From positions 5,642,001 through 5,706,000 of the forward strand of contig CM075943.1 in the NCBI GenBank assembly GCA_038030265.1: 64,000 nucleotides of DNA, given 5' to 3'. The notes below the pieces were generated by a model. That model was given only the letters and a program-made list of their open reading frames with translations, was not told where the DNA came from and searched no databases. This DNA is from Corythucha ciliata (taxonomy: Eukaryota; Arthropoda; Insecta; Hemiptera; Tingidae). This document shows, one piece after another, positions 10,361 through 22,400 of the stretch; position 1 is the first letter of the stretch, and the number at the start of each line of letters is the position of its first letter. Both the position numbers and the translations under genes were made by a program.

Positions 10361-11375
10361 CTAGTTTTCAAGCGTCCTCCACCACCACTCCTTAACGAAG
10401 TTGAGGATATTTCCCGTAGCCATCCTGGAGATGTCCTCCGGTTGAAGCACATCATTTCCAAGATGTTGAAAGCGTAACCGCCCCAGAGCCTGGCACTCAC
10501 ACAGTACGTGCTCTGCTGTTTCCACGGCCAAGTCGCAAAATCTGCAAATGTCCGTGTCAGACTTCTCCATTAGTCTGAGTGTATATCGAAGGGCACAATG
10601 TCCCGTTAGCAGTCCCACAAAGATCCTAAGGTCTCCTCGGCTCTCAGAGATCAGGCCCTTCTCCGATCGTCCCTTTGGAGTGACAAAGAGCTTGGCCTGC
10701 CTGAGACCTGGTTGTCTAACCCAGTGTTCACGATGCCTCTCGTCCAACCACGCCTGCACCTGCCTCTTCGTGAAGGACTTCGTGACCCCGAGACTTGGCT
10801 CCGGGCCCACGTAAGGCATCTCTGATCCTCTCTTCGCGAGTTGATCAGCCATTTCATTCCCCTCAAACCCCTTGTGACCCGGCACCCACATCAAAGTAAG
10901 GCTGTTTGCCCTTGCCACAGGCCTGAGGGCTTCAAGACATCCCCAAACTAGCTTCGAATTCACGACACTTGAGCCTAGGGCTTTAAGAGCCGCCTGGCTG
11001 TCAGACAGGATAAAGATCTTCGCTTTCCGGAGATCCCTCTCACTAATCTTCCGCGCACAGGCTTCTATAGCCCAAAGGACTCCCAATGCTGAAGCCTGGG
11101 GCCAAAGACCCCAATGCCAGCACCCCCATCCTTCACACATCCATCAGTATACCATACTTGCGTGCCGGGCTTGAACCTCGGCAAACCCTTATCCCAAAGG
11201 TCGCGGTTGCCTATATCGACCTTAAAGGGTTTTTCAAAATCCACCCTCACATGCATGAGATCCGTAACGACTTCAGCCGCCTCACTACATGCAACTTCCT
11301 CCAGAACACGCAAGTGCCCAACCTGGACACCCCGCTTCACGTACTCAGCCCGCAGCAGTCTAACGCCATATATGC
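10361..11375 (-). pseudogene. LINE ORF2: RNase H and C-terminal zinc motif
   Basis: Two frames together encode an RNase H and the tail. The first has VWYTDGCVKDGGAGIGVFG, with the first catalytic Asp. It breaks near 11110, where several family residues are missing, and resumes as a 259-codon frame with LSDSQAALKAL and WVPGHKGFEGNEMADQLA. The tail has CRFCDLAVETAEHVLCEC, the Cys/His motif usual at the end of LINE ORF2 proteins. The stop is at 10361 and the poly(A) follows about 95 bp further on. Confidence 0.8.
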
Positions 11376-11966
11376 GGTCACCTGCACATGAAAGTGCAGG
11401 GGAGGCATGTCCAGTAACACCTCCATGGCTGCCGTCGGGCACGAATGCATAGCACCCGTTACTCCAAGACAGGCCTGGCGCTGCAACTTACTCAGCAAGG
11501 CCTGGACTGTCCCTTGTTTCGTCTTCTGCCACCATAGGAGTGAGCCATAGGTGACGATAGGCCTAACAACGGCTGTATACAGCCACAACACCATTTTTGG
11601 CTTTAGACCCCATGTTTTGCCAAACATTTTCCGACCAGCCCACATTGCGAACGTGGCCTTATTCAGCACCCTCTTGATATGCGAGGTCCATTTGAGCCCC
11701 TGATCCAGGGTAACTCCAAGGTACTTGACTTCTTTTCCTACTTTCAACACTTCTCCATTCAGTCGAACTACCTTTAGTGTCAGCTTCCTCCGCCTGGTAA
11801 ACGCAACAAGGGTGGTCTTTTCAGGGTTAACCCTGAGACCATGCCTGCTGCACCATCGCTGCACTATGTTAAGGGCACCCTGCATCTTACTGGATATGGT
11901 ATCATCAAATTTGCCCCTAACTAGAATCGCAAGGTCATCCGCGTAACCAACTACCTCATAACCCTG
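11376..11966 (-). pseudogene. LINE ORF2: RT palm and thumb with the YADD box
   Basis: This is the same frame as the upstream part, separated from it only by the TAG stop. The catalytic GYADDLAILV lies immediately after the stop, followed by the thumb region with VKYLGVTLDQGLKW and PIVTYGSLLWW. A single-base loss near 11370 shifts the frame; the following amino acids (LLRAEYVKRG) continue in another frame. Confidence 0.8.
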
Positions 11967-13935
11967 CTACTTTAGGAAAGCGAGAAGCTCGTCCACCACG
12001 AGCAACCAGAGCAAAGGAGAGAGCACACCCCCCTGGGGACACCCCCTTGAGGGCAACACGGAAACAGTCTCCCCTCCCAGCTCCGAAGTCACGACGCGGC
12101 ATTCCAGCATCCCCTTGATCCATTTCACTGAAGATGGATCAACACCTCTGCTCCTAACTGCAGCCTCCATAGAGTCATAGGTGGTGTTATCAAAAGCACC
12201 ACCTATGTCCTGGAAGCAGCCCAGCGCAGTTTCTTTCGCCTCCAGAGATTTTTCAACCTTACCCACCCGTTCGTTTAGGGCGGTCTCAGTAGACTTGCCC
12301 GCCTGGTAGGCATGCTGCCCCCTCTGGATTGGTTTAATTTTAAGGCAACCGTCCTTGATATCCAGGCCAATTACCTTTTCCATTGTTTTAAGGAGGAAGG
12401 ACATGAGGCTTATGGGTCGGTACGCCTTTTCCTGGGCCGAGGAGTTTGCTCCCGACTTAGGAATGAACACAACCCTGACCTCCCTCCATGCCTTCGGTAT
12501 ATACGATAATGCATAACTTGCCCTAAATATCCTTCTGAGGCGCGGCTCCAGGACCTCCAGGCCACGCTGTAGCATGACCGGGAATATCCCGTCCGGCCCA
12601 GGGGATTTATAGGGCTGAAATGAGCCGATAGCCCATTTAATTTTCGCGGGCGTAAACAATTTCCCCGATGCGCTCCACATTGCATTATTTGCTGGCTGGC
12701 AGTCAGCCACCACTTCGCCCTGAACATCTGAGGCCCCTGCATCCCTGGAATCAGGGAAATGACTACGCAGGAGGACCTCCAGGGTCTCTTTAGCGCTCTC
12801 GGTATACGCCCCATCTGCCTTTTTTATTACACCAATTTGGCCCGGGCTCTCTTTGGACAGGACCCTCTGTAGTCTGCCCATAACGGACACATTCTCCATC
12901 CCCTCACAGAAGGTCCTCCACGTGGCCCGCTTTGCTTTCCTAAGGGCCTTGTTATACTCCGTGAGGGAGTGCCTATAAGCCTCCCACTCCCCACGTGATC
13001 TGGCCCTATTGTAAAGCCTCCTCGTTTCTCTTCTGAGCATCTCCAGCTCATTGTTCCACCAAGGGACCTCCCTGTTCCCCTTCTTCACCTTAACAGGACA
13101 GCTTTCCTCATACGCACTGAGGACCGCTGAATTGATCGCCTCCGCCGCTCTATCGAGGTCGGCTTGGCACTGAATGTCCAGGTCCATCTCAGACAACTCC
13201 TGTTCAAGATGCCCCTTAAAGACCTCCCAATCCGCGTTCTTGGGATTCCGATACTCTGTACTTCTAACCCTAGGAAACTCGACCTCAAACGAAATCAGCC
13301 TATGGTCAGACATTGATGTTTCTGACACGACTTTCCAATCTCTGACACTATTGGCCAAAAACTGGCTAGCCAGATTAACATCCAGGACCACACTCCTCGC
13401 ACTTGTCACGAAAGTAGGGATCGAGCCCTGATTTACCACCACCAGGTCATGCGTCATCAAAAATTGAAAGAGTGACTCACCCCTGGCGTTGACATCTGTA
13501 CTTCCCCAGATGGTATGGTGAGCATTCGCATCACAACCCACAATCAGCTGCAGGTTCCTCGCGCTGCAGTACAGGACCAAACGCTGAAGCTCCTCCGGCG
13601 GCGTCACCACAGCGTCCCCCGGGAAGTACGCGGAAGCTACCACACACCTCCGGGTCCGGTCCTCGTCCTTGGCTTCCAGGATGACTGCTGTCAAATCTCT
13701 GCGTAGAAATTCTGGCATAGTTAGAAATTTCACTGCGGGACCTAGAAGCAGCGCAGTTCGTGGCCGCTCCCCATCCCTACAATAAACCAGCTTACCTGCT
13801 GTCGCAGAGAGGCCCTTGACCTTCCTCTCCGATGCCCAAGGCTCCTAAACCATGGCAACGTCATAGCTTCCCCCAGTGAACACCCTGCTCAAGACGGCCA
13901 ATGCCGCTGCCGCGCGATGCAGATTCACCTGGAGG
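11967..13935 (-). pseudogene. LINE ORF2: endonuclease and reverse transcriptase N-terminal part
   Basis: The frame starts around RFLQVNLHRAAAALAV near 13935. It meets an in-frame TAG (13843-13845) where the family has VQEPW, then is open for about 620 codons. Counting from the codon at 13733, endonuclease motifs are GCDANAHHTIWGS at 66-78 and SDHRLISFE at 142-150. RT motifs are KSPGPDGI at 376-383, YRPISLM at 438-444, FQDIGGAFDN at 507-516 and GCPQGGVLSPLLW at 564-576. A second TAG (11967-11969) ends the frame just before the catalytic YADD box. The enzyme would nick target DNA and copy the element RNA onto it. Confidence 0.85.
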
Positions 13936-13959
13936 AAGCGCAACCCCGTAGCGGTCACA

Positions 13960-14285
13960 TATTCCCCTTATGTACCCCACTCCGCGATTGCTTCTTCAGC
14001 ATCGCCTTACTCGGAGTAGGGTGGGGTTTCCGTGCCCGACCTGCCGCCTTCGGGACTCTTTCATCCCCCGCTGGTCCGACACTAATCACCTCTCTCCCCC
14101 GCCTTGCTAGTAGATGGCCTAGCATATGAGGGAGCTACCTGCGTTGACTGCCCGGATGCCGTGGCGCCAACCGCTGTTCCCACAGATATCACTTCCTGCC
14201 GCGGTGCGGGGGTGGGACCCCGCACAGCAGCGGCTACCTGATCCACCTCCATCGGCTGCTGCCGGGGGCCGGAGGAGATTATTTC
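13960..14285 (-). pseudogene. LINE ORF1 C-terminal fragment
   Basis: Minus-strand sequence upstream of the endonuclease. One frame reads a basic, proline-rich tail (GRARKPHPTPSKAMLKKQ) and stops with TGA about 25 nt before the ORF2 frame becomes clearly recognisable, the usual overlap of ORF1 and ORF2. A second frame from a downstream ATG gives MEVDQVAAAVRG and breaks soon after. No zinc knuckles survive in this piece. Confidence 0.4.
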
Positions 14286-14404
14286 TTTAATTTAAATATT
14301 TCTTTAATTTAGAGGAGAGAGACCTTTTACAGGTCCATTAACTTGTTCTGCGACCATGATATATTTTCAAAAACGAAAAAGATTCGGTTGGGACTTTGCT
14401 TGTA

Positions 14405-14900
14405 CCGTATTGTACCGCCACCGGAACCGTTTGGAATGCAATATTTACCTGGTTTTCCGAAATTCAAATTTTGCAGTACAAGTTAATGGAAAATTTTGCA
14501 GGGTGGTAAAATTTCATGAAACACCATAATTCATGACTAATGGACTTTGTACCCCATTGTACCGTCAAAACATCATTTTGGAACACCCAGGAACTGCCCA
14601 AAAAAAAGGGGGAGGAAAAGCGCAGAACAACTTTATGAAATTTTGGCATGACAGGTACAAAGTGCCAAAATAGTACCATTCAACAGTTTGATCAAAGTAC
14701 CTTCAAGTACCGTCAACAAAAAACTTCGGAACACTCACCCCCCACCTCTGCAGTTCCATAAAGTTTAAGCCACGCCCACAAGAAGAGCGTCACATTTGCC
14801 ATCTGTGAGAGGTACAAAGAATTAATTTGGTGCCATTCGACACCTCATCCAAAGTACCTTCAAGTACCGTCAACAAAAAACTTTGGAACACCCCCCCCCC
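14405..14900 (+). repeat. Degenerate tandem repeat of about 150 bp
   Basis: Units are anchored by GTACCGTCAACAAAAAACTT-type sequence at about 14416, 14565, 14708 and 14868, giving periods of roughly 143-160 bp. The last two units are most alike; both end with CAAAGTACCTTCAA. A C-rich tract follows each anchor in the later units. No coding capacity. Confidence 0.6.
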
Positions 14901-17900
14901 CACCCCCACCAGAACTCAAAATAGTTCAAATCCTTTTTGTCGCTTGTAAATTGTGGAAAAAAATCGCTCACAACTATCAGCAATCCTGGAATGGGAATTG
15001 AGTACAACAAGAAGTATTCCTACGTTTTACCTTACCACCGTTGATGAAAAACCAAAACATGAGAACCTACTTGATACTTGAGATTGTAATACATAACTAC
15101 CTACGTTTTAATGGATATTTATCGAAACACAGTTATTCCGACGAATTTATTAAAATGGAGCGACAACACATCTACTGCAATCCACTGCTGGCTTTTATCC
15201 TCGTTGCTTATTTTACAACCTAATCGGTCCCATCTCTGTTTGGGGGGCTAGAGGACTGTTTTGTCCCAATACATCATTCGCGGATAAGGTGTGGAAAAAG
15301 CGCTAATTTGTGGTTTAAATTGAGAAAAAATAATAATTTAACTATTTATTTATTGTTTATTTGGATTTGGGGCCACCCACCACTGCTCTATGCCACCTCT
15401 CCACCACCTGTACTTCATGATTTTTCAATTTTTATTTTATTTTTTACATCCTGAAGACTGTTCATTTTACGTAACCACTCAGTTCAATATTTGAAGGTAC
15501 TACGTAATTCTCTTCTTGAAACTTACAGCTAAAGGTGACCCCTCCCACCCCCACACCTACCACAGATACCCTGACCCTATTCTATTAACTTTATATAAGA
15601 GATGTGATTGGGTGGCGGGGGGTGGAAATGGTTCTTGGAGGAGTGCATCAATCGGTGGAGGGGGGAAGGGGAAGAGAGGTCGGAAACGAAAATGGTATAT
15701 AGAAAGGGGACTCACCACGGTGTGACGGTAGACGGCATTGGGTAAAAGCGAGAATCCGTTTTATTCGGTGATATATTGAGTCAATTTAATATCATACCAT
15801 CCCCCCTCCCACATTCCCCTCTCGCTCAAACGCCCCCCTTTACCCAGGAAAGGATAAGAAATAGCTCTAGTCGAGGCTACAAACGGATGTGTTCATACAT
15901 ATATGAACTTTTTATCTGTGGGTTAAAGTAAACGTTATGTTTCTACTTTGTTATTTCCCATCGAAGAAATTTCAATTTTTCGTATTTCACCATTCAAAAC
16001 CTCCTGACCCTCGACTCTCTTTCTCATTCCACTTTAGACCCGACGCGTTCTACTCGTAATTCACCTCAATAGTAACTCAAAATATAGAGGCCAAGCACTT
16101 AAATCAAAATTTTAAATTAAACAGGGAACCTATTTTAGGAGCATAACTCATATTGGGCTCAATTTCCTCATGCCTCTTTCTAGGTATTGAAGTCGAAGAA
16201 ATAAATTATATTTTCTTTTGGCGTCAGAATGAATAATGTTCATCTGAAACAGCCCGAAGTTAAATCCTTACTTGGTAATTTTTGTTTTTCTTTCCCTTGT
16301 CTATTGCTTTCTACGTTATTTTACTGGGTAAAAATTAAAAACATTGTTATTGCAACAAAAAACTTTAAATTGAATTAATTTTCACGATGTTTTTTGAACT
16401 CATTTTATAACTTTCGTTGTTAAAACAATGTTTTCCGTACATTACATTCTTTTCAAATATTCTCGTGTCAATCCCCCGTGACTCAGATACACGAGTTTGA
16501 GTTGGGAGGGAAATGTTAAGGGATGCTTCTAGACGAGTCCTTTTAGGACAGTGATGAACAGCAGTAGTCGTTGGGCATAGTGCTAAGCGAGGGGTTTTTG
16601 AGGGTAATGAGACTTCGGGGGTGATTATTCAAATTGTTTGAAAACTTCTTCTCTCTTGTATCCGCGCTCTCTCTCTTCGCCTAATACTTCCCCTTCGGAA
16701 GAAAGTGTCAAAGATTATGAGTTGCTTCAACTTATTACCGAATTCCAAGAATTAATTCCGACTTTCTCTTGTATAATTGTCCCCCTCTCCTTCTCGTCTT
16801 TTCTTTCGAAAACCCTGAGGACAGTGCTGCCCAATTTCTACACGTTTCCAACATACTTTTTGAAAATCGAGATGGGCTTTTAGCCCGGGCTAAAAGATGA
16901 AATAAAACATTTTTTTAATGTCTTATTCACAATGAGTAATGGGAGGGATGGAGGGGGGAGGGAGTTGAGTTAAAAAACTGAAGACCTCAGCTTTGGTTTA
17001 ACCTCACTCCACTACACCATCAAACAACTTTCCTCGTCCAAGCGAAAACTTTGAAAATCGTTGAGAACTACAGATAACAGGTGAGTGATCACTCTTTTCC
17101 CAAGCCACAAAAGTTGTCCCCCCCCCTTCTACTCTTAGGGGACGACTTCTTTTTATTCAACCAGTACTATGAAGTTATTTAACTCTGAATTAGCTTAATT
17201 AGAAATAAGAGAAGCCCAACTCTCTCTTTCTACCTTCCAATCTTCTCACTCAAATTCCCTTCTGTTAATTGATACGAGGAAAAAAAAAAAACAACAACAA
17301 AAAACTATACACTCTTGGTATAAGTGAAACGGATGCGGAAAGAGGTTGGGGAGTTGGGGACTACCCCATCCAGCACAAAGAATAATATCATATTCATGCT
17401 GTCTGCGCCAATTCACCTCTCCTTTTGCCCCAACCCTCTTGCAAAAGGGTCCTCTTTCCACCACCCTCCCCCCTCCATAACCATCACCATTGTTTTCCCC
17501 ACTATTTAATTACTTAGACACTGTAACTGCTCGGTAGATTAATGAAACCCGAGAAACAAGAATAATTCAGATAAACGAGGCACAAGCCTCTCTTCTTGGC
17601 GGTAAAAGGGGTGGGGGGGGTAGAGGCCTCAAAAATAAGGAGACGCTAGAGAGTAATTACCATATCTTTTCCCCACTTCCCCCATTCGAACAATGTTATT
17701 GTATTCGCCCTCTTTTTGGTCAAAACAGTGTGGACCTCACATTTTTTTAGTTTTTTTTTTTCTGTATAAAAAAGATTGATTGCTCTTCCTCCTCTTTCTC
17801 TAACCTACCATTGAAGTTGATTGAATGGCTCTACGTCTTTATCTTGATGAAAAGGGTGGGGAGGGGAAGAAGACGCTTAATTTAAAGGTCAACAGACATT

Positions 17901-18370
17901 TTTCACCCCCCGTTAGTAAGCTCAATATTACAGACATGAAGGGCAAGTGCGCGAGCTGACTATATAGCCAATTAACTTAATAATCATTTTGAATGATTCA
18001 TGAGGGAGCATCAACTAACCCCCTCCCCACCTCCTTAGGGAGACAATTCGACGAGGGATTCAAAGGGGTTGAAGACGCGAGGGGGAGGGTTTTAAGCCGT
18101 TACAACCAACAGACCTTATTACGTAAATATAATGACAGTTACTGTGAAAGCCCTAATTCTACTTAGTCGCACAATGGCCTACGAATTCGTGGCTAGCTAA
18201 CTAATTGAGCTATTTCTATCCTAAGGGCAATTCCACTGCTCAATCACCAAAACAGGCTTTTTCAGTAAATATTTCTCCATCGTGAGTCCAGCCAGTGTAT
18301 GCTGAAAAATTAGTCTGTGGCGTCCCATCATATAAAAACTTCAGTAGTGGAGACAACAAACCTTGCCGGC
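14901..18370. other. Unique non-coding DNA, no gene recognised
   Basis: AT-rich DNA with several polypurine and polypyrimidine tracts and a short family A remnant at 15280-15330. The open frames are short and unlike known proteins. CAG|GTGAGT at 17078-17086 is a good splice-donor match after a stretch that could be a 5' UTR exon, but there is nothing to anchor it. Confidence 0.4.
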
Positions 18371-18384
18371 ACTTAAACATCCGA

Positions 18385-18750
18385 CGAAGCACTCACGACA
18401 CGACGAACAAGTTTGGCTCGCTATGATGCTCCCGCCATTCCCTGAAATCGTTCAATCTCTCTCTTTTCCACGCGCCCCTCTCTCCCACACAATACCCAGC
18501 ACGTAATCGAAACCACCGGACCACCTGTTCGTTCCCGTTTTCGACGTCTTCACCACGAAAAGTTGAAAGAGTTGCCAAAGCAGAATTCCAAACGATGCTA
18601 GACCTCGGCGTCTGTCGCCTCTCTAAATCTTGTCGGTCTAGTCCGCTCCATCTCGTTCCTAAAAAAGACGGCACCTGCTGGCGGCCTTTGTGGCGATTTC
18701 CGACGCCTGAACGCTGTCACCCAACCTGACCTCTCACTCTCACTCTATCT
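18385..18750 (+). pseudogene. Ty3/Gypsy pol fragment (protease-RT linker and RT start)
   Basis: Conceptual translation gives [27 protein letters not shown] and SSPLHLVPKKDGTCWRP across shifting frames. This is the same region as in the Gypsy element at 31153-31370. At least two frameshifts are present. The sequence loses similarity after about 18750, before the catalytic core of the RT. Confidence 0.75.
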
Positions 18751-18759
18751 CTCTTGGGA

Positions 18760-19062
18760 TCTCATTAAGATGCCTTGATGCCAGAGATGGTGATCGGGTC
18801 ATAATAGGCTTCAATGAGGGGAAAATTGACGTTGAACGCCACCACCGGAACACACACATTGTGGGGGGGGGGGGGAACTCTTTCGAACCACCGCGGCACT
18901 CCCAGTAAACTACGCAAAATGCCCCACGGTGAGCAGAACGCAGCAACATTCGGGAAAACACTTACGTGATAATAATATGCCACTTTCAAGGCATTAACGC
19001 TAAATTCCACGTCAGTGGCAACAAATATACGAAACGCTTCACCAAAGCAATGTTGTGATGAC
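18760..19062. other. Unclassified segment with a G tract
   Basis: Sequence between the Gypsy RT fragment and family B array, with a run of G near 18868. No gene recognised. Confidence 0.35.
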
Positions 19063-20070
19063 GTATTGTCCATTTTATGATGAAAATCGTCAGTGTCACG
19101 AAGAAATAGTCAATTTTATGAGGGAATTTTCAGTTTAAAAAATGACAATTAAATGAGTTAATCGCCAGTTTCATGAGAAGATAGTCGATTTTTAGTAGAA
19201 AATGTCAATTTCACGAGAAAATTGTCAATACATATAATGAGGAAATGCCCTTATTGAATGAATTTCCAATTTTGTAAGGAAATTAATAAATTGGATTGGA
19301 AATTGTGAATTTCCAGAGGAAATCGTAAATTTTCCGGGAATTGTTAATTTTAGGACAAACTTATCACTTTCGCGCTGAAATTGTCTTTTTATTAGCACTT
19401 TGTCAATTTAATGAAAAATTTGTCAATTTGAAGTGGAATTTGTTAATTTGAGGCACAAATTGTCAATTTGAGGCAAAAATTGTCAATTTGAGGCAGAAAT
19501 TGTCAATTTGAAGCAGAAATTGTCAATTTGAAGCAGAAATTGTCAGTTTCACGGGAAATTGTAACTTATTCCCAAGTAGTTTGATTTTTGGTTCTTGGAA
19601 ATTATTAATTTTGCCTCATGGCACGATTGGCAATTGCGCTTTCTGTGATTATTGTTAATATAGAATACAGAAATTGGTGACCGTTTATATTGGCTAAACT
19701 TGACATTTCTTGTATAAATGACCAATTATGTGCGGAAATGATCAATTTAAAGAGTGAAAAAATAGTTTATTTTATGTGGAAAGTGTCGATTTTACAAGGA
19801 AATTGTCAATTTTATAAGAAAAATGTCAATTTTATAAGCAAATTGTCAATTTTTTAGGAAAATTGTCACTTTTATAAAAAAAATTATCAATTAAGGAAAT
19901 CGTAATTTTATGAGGAAATGGTCAATTTTATGAGGGAATTGTCAATTTAGGAGGAAATTGTCAATATTATGATGAAATTTGTCAATTTTATGAGAAAATT
20001 GTCAATTCTAAGTTGAAGCTGTCAATTTTATGAGGGAATTGTCAATTTCATGAGACTAAATGATACAAAC
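19063..20070 (+). repeat. Family B minisatellite array
   Basis: A tandem array with a unit of about 20-22 bp built on GAAATTGTCAATTTTATGAG. Variants include a run near 19440-19540 with GAGGCAGAAATTGTCAATTT. It lies between two parts of a Gypsy pol relic. A related array in the opposite sense is at 61565-62880. Confidence 0.85.
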
Positions 20071-20340
20071 AGCCAATTTCAGGATTTTTTTTGTCAGCAA
20101 ACCAATTTCATTGGGTCAGGGTAGCCTATTTCAGAGGCCGATTACACCGATTTTTGCATCAAGAACCGTTTATAGCTGGTTTTATTCAATAAAAAAGTAA
20201 TTTCGCGGATTCCGCTTACTGAAAACCCCAGTTTTAAGGGTTACAATAACTAAAAATTATTTTTGTGGGTCTGATTCACTAAAACGAATCAATTTCACGG
20301 ATTTTGTATACTTACAAACCAGTATGACAGGTATAACTCA
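20070..20340 (+). repeat. Family D repeat
   Basis: Loose repeats of about 35-40 bp of the form AAAACCAATTTCGCGGATT followed by a GGYTCACT-like part. The same family is longer at 46960-47960 and 49880-50460. Confidence 0.5.
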
Positions 20341-20394
20341 CGAAAAACCCACTTTTTAAAGTTAAAAAATATTTTAAACGTCTTAAACGTTTAG

Positions 20395-20555
20395 CCAGAG
20401 ATGGGATCATGGTGACGGGGTTCACGACCGCTATTCGCCTCTTCAAAGGAAGTGAAAACGTCGTAGCAGACTACCTTTCCCGAGTGGACTCCATCATATC
20501 TTTTCGATTTCACAGTCGTCGTTAGAGTTCAAGAGCAAGACGACGATCTAAAAAC
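20395..20555 (+). pseudogene. Ty3/Gypsy pol fragment (end of RNase H)
   Basis: Translates as FTTAIRLFKGSENVVADYLS, then DFTVVVRVQEQDDDL after one frameshift. This corresponds to TTDIRHVPGAENLVADYFSR in the Gypsy element at 32356-32415. It has the same strand as the RT fragment at 18385-18750 and so is probably the other half of the same relic. Confidence 0.7.
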
Positions 20556-20559
20556 GCTC

Positions 20560-20690
20560 TAACCACAATATGCTCCAACCACAAAATGATCTAACCACAA
20601 AACGCTTTGACCACAAAATGTTCCAACCACAAAATGCCCTAACCATAAAACGCTCTAACTACAAAACGCACTAACCACTAAATGCACTAA
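20560..20690 (+). repeat. Family E repeat, left part
   Basis: A tandem array of a 17-18-bp unit, CTCTAACCACAAAATG type. It is interrupted by the LINE fragment that follows and resumes at 21374. Confidence 0.75.
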
Positions 20691-21373
20691 CCCGGTTTGT
20701 GTCTTGTCCCTGAGACTAATCATTAATGTGACCCTTTCCCAGTGTGAGAAGGCGACAATCGCCGTACGGCGTGGGATGGCCTGACACGTGCAAGTAGGCG
20801 GTCGGATTTCCCCGGTCCGTTGTGATGGAGCAGGGCGGATCGTCGTTCCATCGGGGGGGGGGGTTAGTATAAAGGGGGAGGGTGGCTTTCACGAGGAATC
20901 TCAAAGAGATTCGTGAGCAGGGGCGTGTGTGTCGTCCGCCAGGATTCTAGATGTTTTCTGCGGTTGGCCCAGGCCCGGGGAGAAGCGTGCAAGCCGTCGA
21001 GTATCCTCGCGGGTGGTTAAGGTGAAACCACTGCGAATGCCAGTGGCTGTGCGGACGTCGTTGTACAGGTGATGACAATCGCAGTGTACATTGGAGGCCG
21101 TCTCATCAACTATAGTTCTCCACAGGGGCACAGGGGGCAGTCGCGTTGGCGGAAAAAGTGTCAGCGACTGTTGAAGGCACCAATGGCCAGTAACGATTTG
21201 GAACGCCGCGAAGGAAGGCCGTCACCACCTCATCTGGAGTCGTCCTGCTACAGTCGGGAGAACGCTGTGGGTGTGTTGAGCTGTAGTGCCCGTGTCCGAG
21301 CGCTGTTGCCATAGTCATTGTAGGCTTGTAGGTAGTGTCGTGGTACAGCAGGCGGCTGCGACGACTGGCCCCC
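20690..21373 (-). pseudogene. R1-type LINE 3' fragment
   Basis: The minus-strand translation, with frameshifts and stops, includes FFRQRDCPLCPCGE and HLYNDVRTATGIRSGFTLTT. This matches the end of the LINE at 43020-44700 (FHRQRESPLCPCGEE type) and represents the C-terminal zinc-motif region of ORF2 plus the 3' part. The fragment sits inside a family E array; CACTAAATGC occurs immediately on both sides (20676-20685 and 21374-21383). Confidence 0.65.
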
Positions 21374-21500
21374 CACTAAATGCCCAAATCACAAATTTAT
21401 CTGACCACAAACTGCTCTAACCACAGAATGCTCCAACCACAAAAAGCCCTGACCACAAAAAGGCTAACCACAGAAAAAGTGAACCACAAAAACCAGCTTC
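21374..21500 (+). repeat. Family E repeat, right part
   Basis: Continuation of the 17-18-bp CTAACCACA array to the right of the LINE fragment. Confidence 0.75.
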
Positions 21501-21679
21501 ACGCGCATCATCATTCCAAAAACACAAATTATTATAAGCCCATTGTAATTTTCTCAGTAACGTACTTATAGCAGAATGTATGGAAGAAATTGCATTTCTG
21601 GGATGACCTTGTCCGGGAAGCGGGACATGTTTAGCTTAACTGGGACGACTATTAGAAACCCCCCCAAATGACCATTTTT

Positions 21680-22400
21680 TCCAGATTTTGGCCGTTTATT
21701 AGCGTTTTTTTTTTTTTTAATTATCCTCGAATTTTACTCAAATTTTGCCGTAAATTAGCGCTTTTATCTGGTATTAGCCATTAAATAGACGTTTTTCTCA
21801 ATTTCAGCCGCGATCTAGCACTTTTACATTTTCTAGCCGCGAATTAATGCTTTTTTAGCCGTTTATTATCAATTTTTCAAACTTTATCCGCGAATGTACG
21901 GGTTTTTTTCATGTATCGAAAATTATTAGAGATTTTTACCGATTTAAGCCGTGAATTGGCTTTTTTCTCTGTTTGACTTGAGAATTAGTAATTTCTTGCC
22001 GTTTATTAACGCTTTTTCTACACTCCGTGAATTAGTGAATTTTCAATTTTTGCCATGAATAATCGCTTTTTCCAAATTTTAGCCAAAAGTTTGCCTCCAG
22101 AAGATGCAAATTGGTGTTTTCTCAATTTTAGCCGCAAATTAGTGTTTTCCTCAAGTCTAGCCGTGAACTAGCGGTTTTCTAAATTTTAGCCGCTAATTAA
22201 TTATTTTTCGCCAGTTATCAGCACCACTTCTACACTTTATCTGCGAATTAGTGCGTTTTTTAATTTATCCGCAATTTTTCTTAAATTTTGCCGAGAATTA
22301 ATCTTAGCCACTAATTAGCAATTTTTCACCATTTTAGCCGCGTATTAGCATTTTTATATTTTTTAGCCTCAATTTACTACTGTTTCTGAAGTTTAGCCGC
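21680..22400 (-). repeat. Family A minisatellite array, inverted copy
   Basis: Reverse-orientation family A units (TTTTAGCCGCGAATTAGC type), with a period near 30 bp. It ends at a C-rich tract near 22405. Confidence 0.8.

Larger units (their letters stand above)
10243..14285 (-). mobile_element. Dead LINE with endonuclease, RT and RNase H
   Basis: A non-LTR retrotransposon on the minus strand, about 4 kb. It ends in a poly(A) tract, read as poly(T) at 10243-10264. In order it has an ORF1 3' fragment, an APE-type endonuclease, a reverse transcriptase, an RNase H and a C-terminal CCHC-like motif, followed by a ~95-bp 3' UTR. A LINE RNase H with this C-terminal zinc motif fits the I/LOA-like lineages; insects' R1 elements are similar in RT but lack RNase H. 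Two in-frame stops and at least two frameshifts make it inactive. It is truncated at the 5' end inside ORF1, near 14285. No clear target duplication was found. Confidence 0.85.

Noticed and set aside
10548..10814. Plus-strand frames over the LINE and Gypsy elements
   Set aside because: They are antisense shadows of the transposon proteins on the other strand.
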